A stretch of DNA of 64,000 nt from positions 62,001 to 126,000 of the forward strand of contig JAJPHR010000023.1 of the NCBI GenBank assembly GCA_021325145.1. The letters run 5' to 3'. Both the position numbers and the translations under genes were made by a program. The notes beneath the pieces are model-generated. The model searched no databases and had not been told where the DNA came from. It worked only from the letters and a program-made list of their open reading frames with translations. Shown piece by piece: positions 34,242 through 42,003 of this stretch. This DNA comes from Verrucomicrobiota bacterium. GTDB taxonomy: Bacteria; Verrucomicrobiota; Verrucomicrobiia; Limisphaerales; Pedosphaeraceae. Every line of letters starts with the position of its first letter. Position 1 is the stretch's first letter.

Positions 34242-36919
34242 TAATTAATCAGGATTTTCCCAATGCCGACAATATTGCATATCCCACTCGCATCAGAACG
34301 ATTGGTGAAGAAAAATTGCTGACCGATGGGCACCACATCGATCAGCGGAGCGGTGTTTGTGAAATTTACAGAGGTGGTAGTTCCCCTGCTTAGACTCACC
34401 CCGTTGGTGCTGTAACCTGGCTGCTCAATATTGAACAGGACATTTCCGGTCATACCGTTAGGGTCAATCATCTGGACATAGGCTGTCACTTGAATCGGGG
34501 CGCCGTAAGTGTTTGTGTATAGCTTTCCGCTTACCCAAATGTTGGTCTGTAGCGATCCGGCGTTGCCTTGCACGGTGTTGGTTAGTGTAACCACTCCGGA
34601 GAATGTGTTGCTGCCAGTGAAGGTGTTGGCTGCGCCTAATTGCGCATTTCCCGCCACACTGCCAACCACATTTGACCCACTAATGGTCGCATTGATTAAG
34701 GGTGGAACAAATGTCAGCAACGGATTGCCCAAATCGCCAACCGAGAAATTTGCGCCGGCCGTCAAATATCTGATCGTCATGATCTGCGCCGTGCCCGACA
34801 ACGCCAGCGAAATATTAGTGGCCTGGTTGGTAACGCCAATCGGTCCCCAGTTCTGCGAATCGTAGTTGGTGACCCCATCGACCAGAATGATCCAACGGGA
34901 ATAATTGGTAAGATTAAACCCCGTCGAGTCCGCTGTGTCATATCCGATCGTGGCGCTGAAATTGGTCGCTCCGTAGATACCCCACTCTCCGAACCAGTTG
35001 GTCCCGAGGATTTGTAACACCTGACCGCAAGCGACATTGTTGGAGCCGATGCCGTTGCCGGGTTTTGAGAATGGTTGATACGCTTCCAACTGCTGAAGTC
35101 CATTTGGACTAAGGTTCGTCACCCAAAATGCAGGCCAGTCCACCAGTGATATTACGTTGCTGGGATATGGAAGCGGCAGCGCGTTCGTCGGCGTCAGTAT
35201 TAGCATTGCCGAATCTATGGCGTCCAGCAGGGGGATGGAAACTGAGTTCGTCACAAGTATGTAGCCATAAGCGGGACTGCCCGCGTAGGTTCCGATTCCA
35301 TGGTCTGAACTCACTTGACCGCCTGCGTTGCGCACCAGAACCAACTGGGTCGGCGAGTAGCCCGCGCTGGAAAGCGGAAACGTTGTATTGGTTGGATACC
35401 AGGTATACGTGCTGCTGTTTGGCATCGTGTAGTTCCGATTGATCACCGCCGCCGCCTTGTAGGACGAATTCACAGAACCAAGTGGGCGCACATAGAAATA
35501 ACACCCGTTGTTCGTGCCCGCCCAAAACGGAGGCACGTAACCGCTATCCCAATCAATGGCCAGAAGATTTGGATTGTTTGTGTAAATCCGGTAATCGTCT
35601 GAAACCCCGAGCCAGCCGTTGGTTCGCACGTCACCAAGAATAATTGCAGAGCCGAAAATGCTGCGAATTATCATTCGGGTTAGATTTTCCTGGTCGACAA
35701 AGCCTCCGGCATTATCGAAATCAACCATGTGCCACGGCCCAGTCCATGAGGAGTAGGTGGCGTTCGTCGCGGCGTCTATCCAAAAGAACTGCGCAATCGC
35801 GGCAAGCGCAGAACTGCCGTAAGCAGCATCGGCAGTGAAGGTCTGATTGTCGATGTCAGTCCCAACTCCGAATGTTCGCCAGCCGTTCACGAAGTAGCCC
35901 CCCAAGGTGCCGTCTTTTTGGACTGGGGCGTTGAAGAAAACCGGTCCCGGAGAATAAGCCCGCATCGCCTGCATGAATCTTGCCGAAGAATATACGTTTG
36001 TGACCGCCAGATTCATAAAGTTGCTGACGGTTCCAAACCCGGTCACGCTACCTTGCCACCCGTCATATTTTACGTAACTGACGTGGTTAGTGACCAGGAA
36101 CGCCGCCACGATCTCCTCGTTTTTGCCTGGGATGAGACACCCCTCGGACGCGTTTGCGAAAATTGGGTTGGTGTGACCGGGCGTGATATAAACCCCCGGA
36201 ATCATCCCATTGGTGTAGATGTAGTTGAGCATGAAACTCACGCCGTCAGGGAAAGTCGCAGGATTGCAGGTCGGAAGCAGTGTCACCGGGTCTGCGCCCT
36301 GAATAAAATAATCATCAATGCTGAAAACGAACGGAATTCCGTTGGTCTTGCACCATGCAAGCAGTCCGTTCGTTTTGATGGTTTGGACGGCATTGGTCAG
36401 GATTGTCTCCGTGATCCCGCTGCTGTATTCGCCCCAGGTGTTGTAACCGAACGGAGGCCGAAACAAATATGACCGACCACGTTCGACATCTGAGACGGTG
36501 TAATGCTCAGGCGATGGATCGAAAGATATGGAATTGCTGAACGAGGCGCTACCATATTGATTTGTCGCCGCGACAAATGTCCCATTACCTAGTAGGCCAT
36601 TCGTGATGCCGCTGCCGACGAACCCGTTGGTTGCGGAGGGGGCCAGAAATGCCGCGGGGTTGGTCAAGACCGGAATTCCGTTCCACAAGAGCGGCCCGTT
36701 CGTGAAGTTGTTAGTCCCAGTCCAGGTGTTGGTTCCGCTCAGGAGGGAAGTGCCCACGACGCCGAACAGATACGTCTCGTTGGAGTTGATCTTCGAGAAC
36801 GCCGTGCGAAGCGTGTCGCCGGTGCCATCATTGGCTGTCGTGCCAATATTGACAACCTGTTGCGCTCCGAATGCGCCGGGTGCGAGCAGTAGAATCAATG
36901 CAATTAGTCTGAATTTCAT
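34241..36919 (-). CDS. GH27-like glycoside hydrolase with tail-fibre-like N-terminus
   Basis: An 892-residue protein. The start MKFRLIALILLLAPGAFGAQ gives a signal peptide; a GTG at 36943 would add 8 residues. Next is VVNIGTTANDGTGDTLRTAF, a pattern typical of phage fibre and virion proteins, with Asn/Thr/Gly-rich repeats (TNTWTGTNNF; NTFTGSNTFSGV near the C-terminus). From about residue 155 to 480 a GH27 alpha-galactosidase fold can be followed: FRPPFGYNTW, the acidic FSIDDYF, FPDGVSFMLNYIYTNGMIPG, the nucleophile region SYVKYDGW, the acid/base region NGWRTFGVGTDID, GPWHMVDFDNAGG and NNPNLLAIDWD. It likely binds or trims galactosyl surface glycans. The signal peptide is odd for a tail protein. 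Confidence 0.87.
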   Translation of the reverse strand: MKFRLIALILLLAPGAFGAQQVVNIGTTANDGTGDTLRTAFSKINSNETYLFGVVGTSLLSGTNTWTGTNNFTNGPLLWNGIPVLTNPAAFLAPSATNGFVGSGITNGLLGNGTFVAATNQYGSASFSNSISFDPSPEHYTVSDVERGRSYLFRPPFGYNTWGEYSSGITETILTNAVQTIKTNGLLAWCKTNGIPFVFSIDDYFIQGADPVTLLPTCNPATFPDGVSFMLNYIYTNGMIPGVYITPGHTNPIFANASEGCLIPGKNEEIVAAFLVTNHVSYVKYDGWQGSVTGFGTVSNFMNLAVTNVYSSARFMQAMRAYSPGPVFFNAPVQKDGTLGGYFVNGWRTFGVGTDIDNQTFTADAAYGSSALAAIAQFFWIDAATNATYSSWTGPWHMVDFDNAGGFVDQENLTRMIIRSIFGSAIILGDVRTNGWLGVSDDYRIYTNNPNLLAIDWDSGYVPPFWAGTNNGCYFYVRPLGSVNSSYKAAAVINRNYTMPNSSTYTWYPTNTTFPLSSAGYSPTQLVLVRNAGGQVSSDHGIGTYAGSPAYGYILVTNSVSIPLLDAIDSAMLILTPTNALPLPYPSNVISLVDWPAFWVTNLSPNGLQQLEAYQPFSKPGNGIGSNNVACGQVLQILGTNWFGEWGIYGATNFSATIGYDTADSTGFNLTNYSRWIILVDGVTNYDSQNWGPIGVTNQATNISLALSGTAQIMTIRYLTAGANFSVGDLGNPLLTFVPPLINATISGSNVVGSVAGNAQLGAANTFTGSNTFSGVVTLTNTVQGNAGSLQTNIWVSGKLYTNTYGAPIQVTAYVQMIDPNGMTGNVLFNIEQPGYSTNGVSLSRGTTTSVNFTNTAPLIDVVPIGQQFFFTNRSDASGICNIVGIGKILIN

Positions 36920-36955
36920 AAAGAGTCGTCCGCTGTCCGGCACACTTCACGCGAT

Positions 36956-37465
36956 CTACGCCCCAGGAACAGCAGTCAGCGAATATCCGAGATACTGACC
37001 CCTGGCAGTGGCCGTTGACTCTCCATCGCCCTCGGGATTGGAGCGGTCGATCATCGGCTTCCAGTCGGTGATTTTCGTGACGGCCACGCAGATGCCCCCA
37101 TCATCCGGGTCGCCATCGTAAGTCTCGATCTTCACGTCCATGCGGGCGTTCTCAAAGACAGGGACCACGCCAACGGTCGGAAAAAACCCGGCTTGGATTT
37201 CGAGTTCGCCGATCTCGGACTTGCCTGGTGCCGCGTAAGCCGCCGAGTTCAGTCCGTCCGAGAGCATCTTGCGAGTCTTGCTCGGCAGTTTGATGCGAAC
37301 GTCTTTTATGGCGTGGAGACGAACGAAGGCCGCATTGCCAGGGTCGGCCGCGTTGTCACCGGCGTCAGTAGGGGCGAGGTTTTGGTGGCCGCCGCCAGAA
37401 TCAGTGTAAAGCGCGTAGTAGACTTTGTGTTCGGAACCTACATGTGGACGGGGGGAGTAAGACAT
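36956..37465 (-). CDS. Tail-tube-like structural protein
   Basis: A 169-residue protein with no signal peptide: MSYSPRPHVGSEHKVYYALY, a central beta-rich region (LHAIKDVRIKLPSKTRKMLS; GELEIQAGFFPTVGVVPVFE; RMDVKIETYDGDPDDGGICV) and an Ala/Gly-rich end. Size, beta pattern and position in the tape-measure operon fit a phage major tail (tube) protein. No named family was confirmed. It begins 33 bp after the HTH gene and ends 36 bp before the glycoside hydrolase. Confidence 0.72.
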   Translation of the reverse strand: MSYSPRPHVGSEHKVYYALYTDSGGGHQNLAPTDAGDNAADPGNAAFVRLHAIKDVRIKLPSKTRKMLSDGLNSAAYAAPGKSEIGELEIQAGFFPTVGVVPVFENARMDVKIETYDGDPDDGGICVAVTKITDWKPMIDRSNPEGDGESTATARGQYLGYSLTAVPGA

Positions 37466-37498
37466 AATTTGAGTCGGGGTTTTTCGAGTTAATTGGGT

Positions 37499-38215
37499 TC
37501 AACTAAAGGTTTCTACAAATCGCCTGTTCCAGGGCACGCCTGTCAATTTCGTCATCCACAACTCGTGGATGTTATTTGCAGTGATGCCTGTGACGTGATA
37601 TTGACCACAGGATTCACCTACATTGAGCAAGCGCGGGGGGCTGTCCATTGCCTCAACGTCAGCAACTGCAATTGTGGCCCAACGTTTCATCTCGAAAGCT
37701 TCCAGCGCGGCGTTCACGCAGCCCAACACACGATTGTTGGGATAGTTGTGTAAGCCAGAGCAGGTGAAGGGAACGAACAGCACGAAGTCATCCGGAGCGC
37801 CCCCCGCCTGACACTCCATCGGGATTTTGCCCTCCTTGAGCAAGTTCGTGACCGTCCCTCCAACCGCCTCAGGCTTGATCGTGGAGGACTGATCCGCGGG
37901 CAATTTGACTCTCGTCCAAATTCCTTGGAATTTGCAGTTCAAAAGTGGTGAGTTCATATTTTCTCGATGCTTTCTAACTTCCGGGAGCGGAGAGGGCTGT
38001 TCTTTGGCAAAAGTGCCCGATTCAGCCTTGCGAACGAAGGATTCCACCTCGGCGGAATTGAAGAATACGCGCCCGAGGATGTTGATAGAGCGTATAAGCC
38101 CATTTCGCCGCCACCGGGAGATGGTTGAAGGTGCGACCCCGATCTGATCAGCGAGCTTCGCCTGGGTAACAACCCCGGCGCTCGGAATTTCGTTGATTTC
38201 AGTGCTCGTAGCCAT
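37499..38215 (-). CDS. Helix-turn-helix protein heading the tail operon
   Basis: A 238-residue protein. Residues about 15-65 form an excisionase/AlpA-like helix-turn-helix (VVTQAKLADQIGVAPSTISR; WRRNGLIRSINILGRVFFNS). The rest has an unfamiliar domain (DDFVLFVPFTCSGLHNYPNN; LGCVNAALEAFEMKRWATIA). Its upstream DNA begins with the same 37-bp promoter-like sequence as the small HTH gene at 24938, only 1 nt before the ATG. It is the first gene of the minus-strand tail operon and may control it. Confidence 0.8.
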   Translation of the reverse strand: MATSTEINEIPSAGVVTQAKLADQIGVAPSTISRWRRNGLIRSINILGRVFFNSAEVESFVRKAESGTFAKEQPSPLPEVRKHRENMNSPLLNCKFQGIWTRVKLPADQSSTIKPEAVGGTVTNLLKEGKIPMECQAGGAPDDFVLFVPFTCSGLHNYPNNRVLGCVNAALEAFEMKRWATIAVADVEAMDSPPRLLNVGESCGQYHVTGITANNIHELWMTKLTGVPWNRRFVETFS

Positions 38216-38216
38216 T

Positions 38217-38253
38217 GCAATGATTCACCTACAGCAAGGGTATGCCGTGTCAA
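38217..38253 (-). promoter_or_regulatory. 37-bp promoter-like repeat, copy 2
   Basis: Identical to 24955-24991. Read on the minus strand it starts TTGACA, with TAGGTG 16 nt later, and it ends 1 nt before the ATG of the tail-operon HTH gene. The mRNA would therefore be nearly leaderless if this is the promoter. Confidence 0.65.
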
Positions 38254-38537
38254 AGGTTATTACGGGTGACTTTTATTCGAGCCTGTGATTCCCCTGTTGC
38301 ATGCCTGTAATAAGGCTTAAGTGAAGGTCGGAACCGTAAGCATGCCCCCGCCTGGCACGGAACTGGACTGGTGGAACTCGAAAAACCGGGTGGCGGAAGA
38401 CGTCCTGCACCGCGATTTTGATTTTCAACTGGTCAAATTTAGACACATACCCCCCATTAAATATAAGGTGGGTTGTGCGAAAACGTACTCACTTTGGAAC
38501 TCGTCGCAAGCTATGCACTACCACCTATCCACCCCTC

Positions 38538-38552
38538 ACTCCGAGTCGGAGT
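38538..38552. promoter_or_regulatory. Operator-like palindrome ACTCCGA-G-TCGGAGT, copy 2
   Basis: A perfect 15-bp inverted repeat identical to the core at 25106-25120. It lies in the 610-bp control region between the tail operon and the rightward genes. Outside this and the other sites listed, 38254-38825 shows no confident gene. Confidence 0.65.
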
Positions 38553-38570
38553 AAATATCCTATCTGGTGA

Positions 38571-38593
38571 TAATTCCTATTTAATAGGAATTA
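38571..38593. promoter_or_regulatory. 23-bp AT-rich palindrome
   Basis: TAATTCCTATT-T-AATAGGAATTA is a perfect inverted repeat with 11-bp arms and a 1-nt centre, 18 bp from the operator-like palindrome. It has the form of a dimeric repressor site. Its AT content contrasts with the surrounding DNA. Confidence 0.6.
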
Positions 38594-38739
38594 AACAGAT
38601 ATAGACAGAAATGATTGCCCGTATTCTGTAGCATGTTGCGGGTTGTAGTGTATTATTCCTCCAGCGCAAACAGCAATGAGCGTCGTATTCACTGGTGACC
38701 CTTATCAAGTCGCCCTTCGGAATACTTACCGTCAGTTTT

Positions 38740-38813
38740 GACCGCCAGCGGATACATCCGGGCTGATAACTCGGACGAATGGGGTTGCTGCCTCGCCTGC
38801 TGGCGGTCTTTTT
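38740..38813 (+). ncRNA. Candidate structured RNA with terminator-like end
   Basis: GACCGCCAGC (38740-38749) pairs perfectly with GCTGGCGGTC (38799-38808), followed by TTTTT. The 49-nt interior can form a small GGAT-AC-ATCC hairpin or a CCGGG/CTCGG stem with the loop CTGATAA. It ends 12 nt before the start of the 59-codon frame at 38826. It may be a small RNA, an attenuator, or a terminator with a large loop. Confidence 0.45.
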
Positions 38814-38825
38814 ACAGCACAACCT

Positions 38826-39005
38826 ATGAGTAAAAGTTCCAAATCCAAGAAGACCGTTAACCCCTCACAACCGAGCCGGGCAGACAAGCTGATATTCAAA
38901 GCCCTCCAAGGCGTGCTCACTGCTGCTGCTGCGAGCAAGCGTAAGAGCGTAGCGGCTGCCTCGTCTCACTGGCGCATTCGGGGTTTCGCTGTGGTAAAGG
39001 TCTAA
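38826..39005 (+). CDS. Small basic hypothetical protein
   Basis: A 59-residue frame starting MSKSSKSKKTVNPSQPSRAD, rich in Ser, Lys and Ala, with LIFKALQGVLTAAAASKRKS in the middle. It begins 12 nt after a terminator-like structure and precedes the 39070 gene. Composition suggests a nucleic-acid binding peptide. No family recognised, and there is no strong ribosome site. Confidence 0.5.
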   Translation: MSKSSKSKKTVNPSQPSRADKLIFKALQGVLTAAAASKRKSVAAASSHWRIRGFAVVKV

Positions 39006-39069
39006 ATAAACAAAACGCCGTGTCGGTGCTTGTAACGCCGGCACGGCTCATTCAACCCGAGTCTGTAAT

Positions 39070-40053
39070 ATGGAAACAGGTCAAATCAACGTAACAGGTA
39101 GCGCACCGCGCGCTTGCCCACAAGTTCAAACATACGGTCCTGGCTGGCGCTCACGCTGGCCGGAACTAAGCCGTTGCGCCAAGTCCAAGCAGGCACCGTC
39201 TGGAGTGCGTTGCCTCTATGGTGACGAGTGCGAGCCTGACTCACCATTGTTCGAGGTCAAGCAGGACTCCGAACGCTGGCACCAGTTGGGGCCAGACCGT
39301 CAAGCATCTGTGCGGGCCAAGTCCAGTCGCAAGTCATTGGGCATTCAATCCCGATGGGAGTTGGAGGACTGCGAGGGCAGGCTTGTCCTGCTGGGCGAAT
39401 ACGCAGCCCGCAAGGCTTCATCGCGGTTCGGAGGAGTAGGGCGGGATGCCATTCGCGAGGCTGGGGCGGTTGCGGTTGCGGCTGTCATCGAAGCTTGTTG
39501 CGTTGCATCCTTGCCGTCTGGCCGGGCTTCTGTCGATGCGTTCCAGTCCATCGGGCAGTCATTCAATGCGGCCGGATTCATGGCGATGCCGTTCCGTGAT
39601 GTGGCGCGGATCGCCGTTAATGCGGCTAGCCGTTCCATTCGTCGAGAGTTCGTGAGCGGTCAAACTGGCTGCACTCAGGCACTCGCCAAGCTTCGTTGCG
39701 TCGGCGCTCTGAGCGAAGCTTGCGAGCGGTGCATCTGCCCGCAGTTCTGCACGCGTGACAATGGCGGTTCAATCCCTGACGAGATGCGCGAGTGTTTCGT
39801 TGCCCGCGTCCAGCGTGCGGTTGGTGAGGCACTCAAGGCTCGTTTGGCCGGGCTGGATAGCAAGATTGCTGTGGGTCGCGCTCAGCGTGCAGCGCGGAAT
39901 GTTTTGGCGGTCTTGACCGACATTTGTAGCGGGGATTCACTGGCGGTTGCCTGTCAGAGATGGGGTTACTCATGGGATGCGGCAAGATCGCGCAGCATGG
40001 GATTCCAGTCGGCTCTGGCCGGGCTCGGTTTGGGTGCCTGGCTCACCGCGTAA
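39070..40053 (+). CDS. Cysteine-containing hypothetical protein at the right end of the element
   Basis: A 327-residue soluble protein. The middle is Ala/Val-rich (REAGAVAVAAVIEACCVASL); a cysteine cluster follows (CVGALSEACERCICPQFC), which may bind metal. The C-terminal part (AARNVLAVLTDICSGDSLAV; ACQRWGYSWDAARSRSMGFQ) could hold a helix-turn-helix. Such late-type regulators occur near phage ends, but the family is not recognised. A strong terminator follows. Confidence 0.65.
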   Translation: METGQINVTGSAPRACPQVQTYGPGWRSRWPELSRCAKSKQAPSGVRCLYGDECEPDSPLFEVKQDSERWHQLGPDRQASVRAKSSRKSLGIQSRWELEDCEGRLVLLGEYAARKASSRFGGVGRDAIREAGAVAVAAVIEACCVASLPSGRASVDAFQSIGQSFNAAGFMAMPFRDVARIAVNAASRSIRREFVSGQTGCTQALAKLRCVGALSEACERCICPQFCTRDNGGSIPDEMRECFVARVQRAVGEALKARLAGLDSKIAVGRAQRAARNVLAVLTDICSGDSLAVACQRWGYSWDAARSRSMGFQSALAGLGLGAWLTA

Positions 40054-40077
40054 TCAACATCGGATTCCCTGATTCAC

Positions 40078-40106
40078 CCCCTTGCCTTAACTGGCAAGGG
40101 GTTTTT
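40078..40106 (+). terminator. Rho-independent terminator
   Basis: CCCCTTGCC TTAACT GGCAAGGGG is a perfect 9-bp stem followed by TTTTTG, 25 bp after the stop of the 39070-40053 gene. Confidence 0.85.
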
Positions 40107-40168
40107 GCTTTCTGGTCGTGGTTGCAAGTCCTTTGCTCAAGGTGAAGCTTGGTGCATTTTCAAGGGGC

Positions 40169-40193
40169 TTACATACAAGCTACATACAATTCC
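40169..40193 (+). repeat. Right integrase arm-site-like tandem repeat
   Basis: TTACATACAAG followed by CTACATACAATTCC, about 65 bp inside the right attachment repeat. It matches 20056-20079 near the left end and 19859-19883 just outside the left end. Confidence 0.5.
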
Positions 40194-40255
40194 GCCATTG
40201 ATGGCCGGTGAGCGAGCGGGATTTCAACCTGATTCTACAGGGCTTAAACCTCGAA

Positions 40256-40286
40256 ATGGCGGAGAGAGAGGGATTCGAACCCACGG
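40256..40286. repeat. Right attachment repeat (attR) within tRNA-Ser
   Basis: The 31-bp perfect counterpart of 19942-19972. It covers the tRNA 3' end, from the CCA into the T-arm, so integration leaves the tRNA intact. Confidence 0.95.
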
Positions 40287-40345
40287 TAGTGTTTAGCTAC
40301 TCACGCTTTCCAGGCGTGCGCCTTAAACCACTCAGCCATCTCTCC
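40257..40345 (-). tRNA. tRNA-Ser (anticodon GGA)
   Basis: An 89-nt class II tRNA with encoded CCA. The acceptor stem is GGAGAGA/TCTCTCC with discriminator G, the anticodon loop is CTGGAAA, and a long variable arm (about AGTAGCTAAACACTAC) is present, as in serine tRNAs. It reads UCC and UCU codons. Its 3' end is the integration site of the element. Confidence 0.97.
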
Positions 40346-40433
40346 AACCACTGTGCCCATAATGTGTATAATGAATGCCTCAAACGCAATGTTTTTCCGA
40401 ACGGGCAGGCCCCGCGGGCACAGGGCACACGGG

Positions 40434-41939
40434 TTATCTCGTTCCCTCTGAAATGTCAAAACACGCCATCTCCACCGCGTTCCGCACCAGCAACCGCCCG
40501 TGAGCCATTGCCGGATGGTTCCAGGTCTTGCCTTGAAGCGCTCCGAATTGCGCCATTTCCAATCGCCGTTCCGGTATCGCCTTGACCAGGGCCAACTTTC
40601 CATCTCCGCTCAGGATGACCAGGTGGCCGCTGGCCAGCAGCAATTGCCCGTAACCATACCGCCCGTCTTTCCATTTGCGTTCGCCTGTTTGCGCGTCGAG
40701 GCACGTCAGAATGTCTTCATCCAGACCGTAAATACAGCCTTGCCAATAAACCGAACTCGTGAATTTGTTTTTCAGCCACTTGTTTTGCCAGACCGTGCGC
40801 GTCGAAAACCCTGAACTGGCGCCCGTGACTTCCACAGCCTCGCAACCGGTGCCGTAGCCCGCCGACAGGAAAAAGCGATTTGCCCCCAGCATGATTGGCT
40901 GTGCAATGTTCCGATTGTTCAGGTTCACCACCCACGGATGTTCCCACAGCAACTTTCCATCATTGATCGCCAGCCCCACCGCGCGATTTGCGGTCACGAC
41001 CAGCAATTGCCGCCGCCCGGCCAGATCGACCACCATGGGCGAACTGTACGCGGCGGGATCGGACAATGCCTTCCATCGCACGCCGCCGGTGGCTTCATCG
41101 TAAGCGCAAACGGATTTTCCATTTGGACCGCCGGGTTGCACGATTACTTCGCCGTCCACGACCAATGGCGAAGCCGCCATGCCCCAGGTCAGGTTGACCG
41201 CGCCGTTGTCGCCGAGGATGTTTTTCGCCCAAACCTTGTGGCCCGTCGCGGCCTCCAGGCATCGTAATTCACCTTCCGCACCCAAGGCAAAAATCCGTCC
41301 GGCGTGGTAACTCGGCGTGGCGCGCGGCCCGTCGCCTCCCATCGATTCTTGAAAGAGCGCCGGCCAACCGTTGGTCCATAACTCGCGCCCCGTCCGGATG
41401 TCATAAGCTGCCACCACTTCCAACTCGCGCCGCTGTTCAATCGTGAATGCCTTTCCTTCCGCAATGACAAATGACGCATAGCCGGCGCCGACCGGTTGAC
41501 GCCAAAGCTCCCGCAAACCGCTGCCCGGCCAGTTCGTCAGAATCGGCAGTTCATCGTAATGGCCATCCCGGTTCGGCCCGCGAAAATCTGTCCAATAAGG
41601 CGCGTTGTTCGTTGCCGTCGCGTCCGGTTGGGCCTTGGGAGCCGCCGCGGCTTGCTGCGCGCGATTCCGTTCCACGGCTTCATAGTTCGGGAGCGTTTTG
41701 GAATACGTCAACACCGGCGGAAATCCGCCGCGCCATTCCACCTGTAATCCGGTAAGCTTGATCAGCAGCCAGATGACGCCGACAGAGTAGGGGAGGCAAT
41801 ACAGCAGAATGCCCAGTGTGCCGAAGATTTTGCGGCCAACACTTCCCGGCTGACGCCACTGCAACACCAGCCCCACGGGCGGCAACAGCAGCGTCCATAC
41901 TCGCAACAAAATGGCTGAAACTTTGGATGGCATCCGCAC
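40434..41939 (-). CDS. Membrane-anchored PQQ-like beta-propeller protein
   Basis: A 501-residue protein. Two N-terminal membrane segments (ILLRVWTLLLPPVGLVLQWR; LGILLYCLPYSVGVIWLLIK) anchor it, then a Pro/Ala linker leads to an eight-bladed PQQ-like propeller (AAYDIRTGRELWTNGWPALF; CLEAATGHKVWAKNILGDNG; CLDAQTGERKWKDGRYGYGQ). It begins YWTDFRGPNRDGHYDELPIL, the usual start of this verrucomicrobial/planctomycete family. No catalytic site for alcohol oxidation was seen, so a structural or binding role is as likely. Starts at 41939 or 41933. Confidence 0.92.
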   Translation of the reverse strand: MRMPSKVSAILLRVWTLLLPPVGLVLQWRQPGSVGRKIFGTLGILLYCLPYSVGVIWLLIKLTGLQVEWRGGFPPVLTYSKTLPNYEAVERNRAQQAAAAPKAQPDATATNNAPYWTDFRGPNRDGHYDELPILTNWPGSGLRELWRQPVGAGYASFVIAEGKAFTIEQRRELEVVAAYDIRTGRELWTNGWPALFQESMGGDGPRATPSYHAGRIFALGAEGELRCLEAATGHKVWAKNILGDNGAVNLTWGMAASPLVVDGEVIVQPGGPNGKSVCAYDEATGGVRWKALSDPAAYSSPMVVDLAGRRQLLVVTANRAVGLAINDGKLLWEHPWVVNLNNRNIAQPIMLGANRFFLSAGYGTGCEAVEVTGASSGFSTRTVWQNKWLKNKFTSSVYWQGCIYGLDEDILTCLDAQTGERKWKDGRYGYGQLLLASGHLVILSGDGKLALVKAIPERRLEMAQFGALQGKTWNHPAMAHGRLLVRNAVEMACFDISEGTR

Positions 41940-42003
41940 TTATTGTCGCTGTCAATCCGCCCGATGCCAAACATAATGTCCGCGCGAGTAAAGCGGGTGT
42001 GAC

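Larger units (their letters stand above)
19942..40286. mobile_element. 20.3-kb integrated element in tRNA-Ser(GGA)
   Basis: Bounded by the 31-bp direct repeats at 19942-19972 and 40256-40286, with an intact tRNA-Ser restored at the right end. It encodes a tyrosine integrase just inside the left repeat, several small helix-turn-helix proteins, a tape-measure protein, a tail-tube-like protein and a glycoside-hydrolase protein with phage-fibre features. I found no capsid, portal, terminase, holin or endolysin gene. It could be a decayed prophage, a satellite, or an element dedicated to a tail-like particle. Confidence 0.93.

Noticed and set aside
38321..38554. A 77-codon plus-strand frame across the right-hand control region
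   Set aside because: It runs through the operator palindrome and has no domain; its composition changes midway.
38740..38808. A tRNA-like shape (possible anticodon loop CTGATAA)
   Set aside because: The D and T arms cannot be paired and there is no T-loop consensus, so it was listed as a candidate structured RNA rather than a tRNA.
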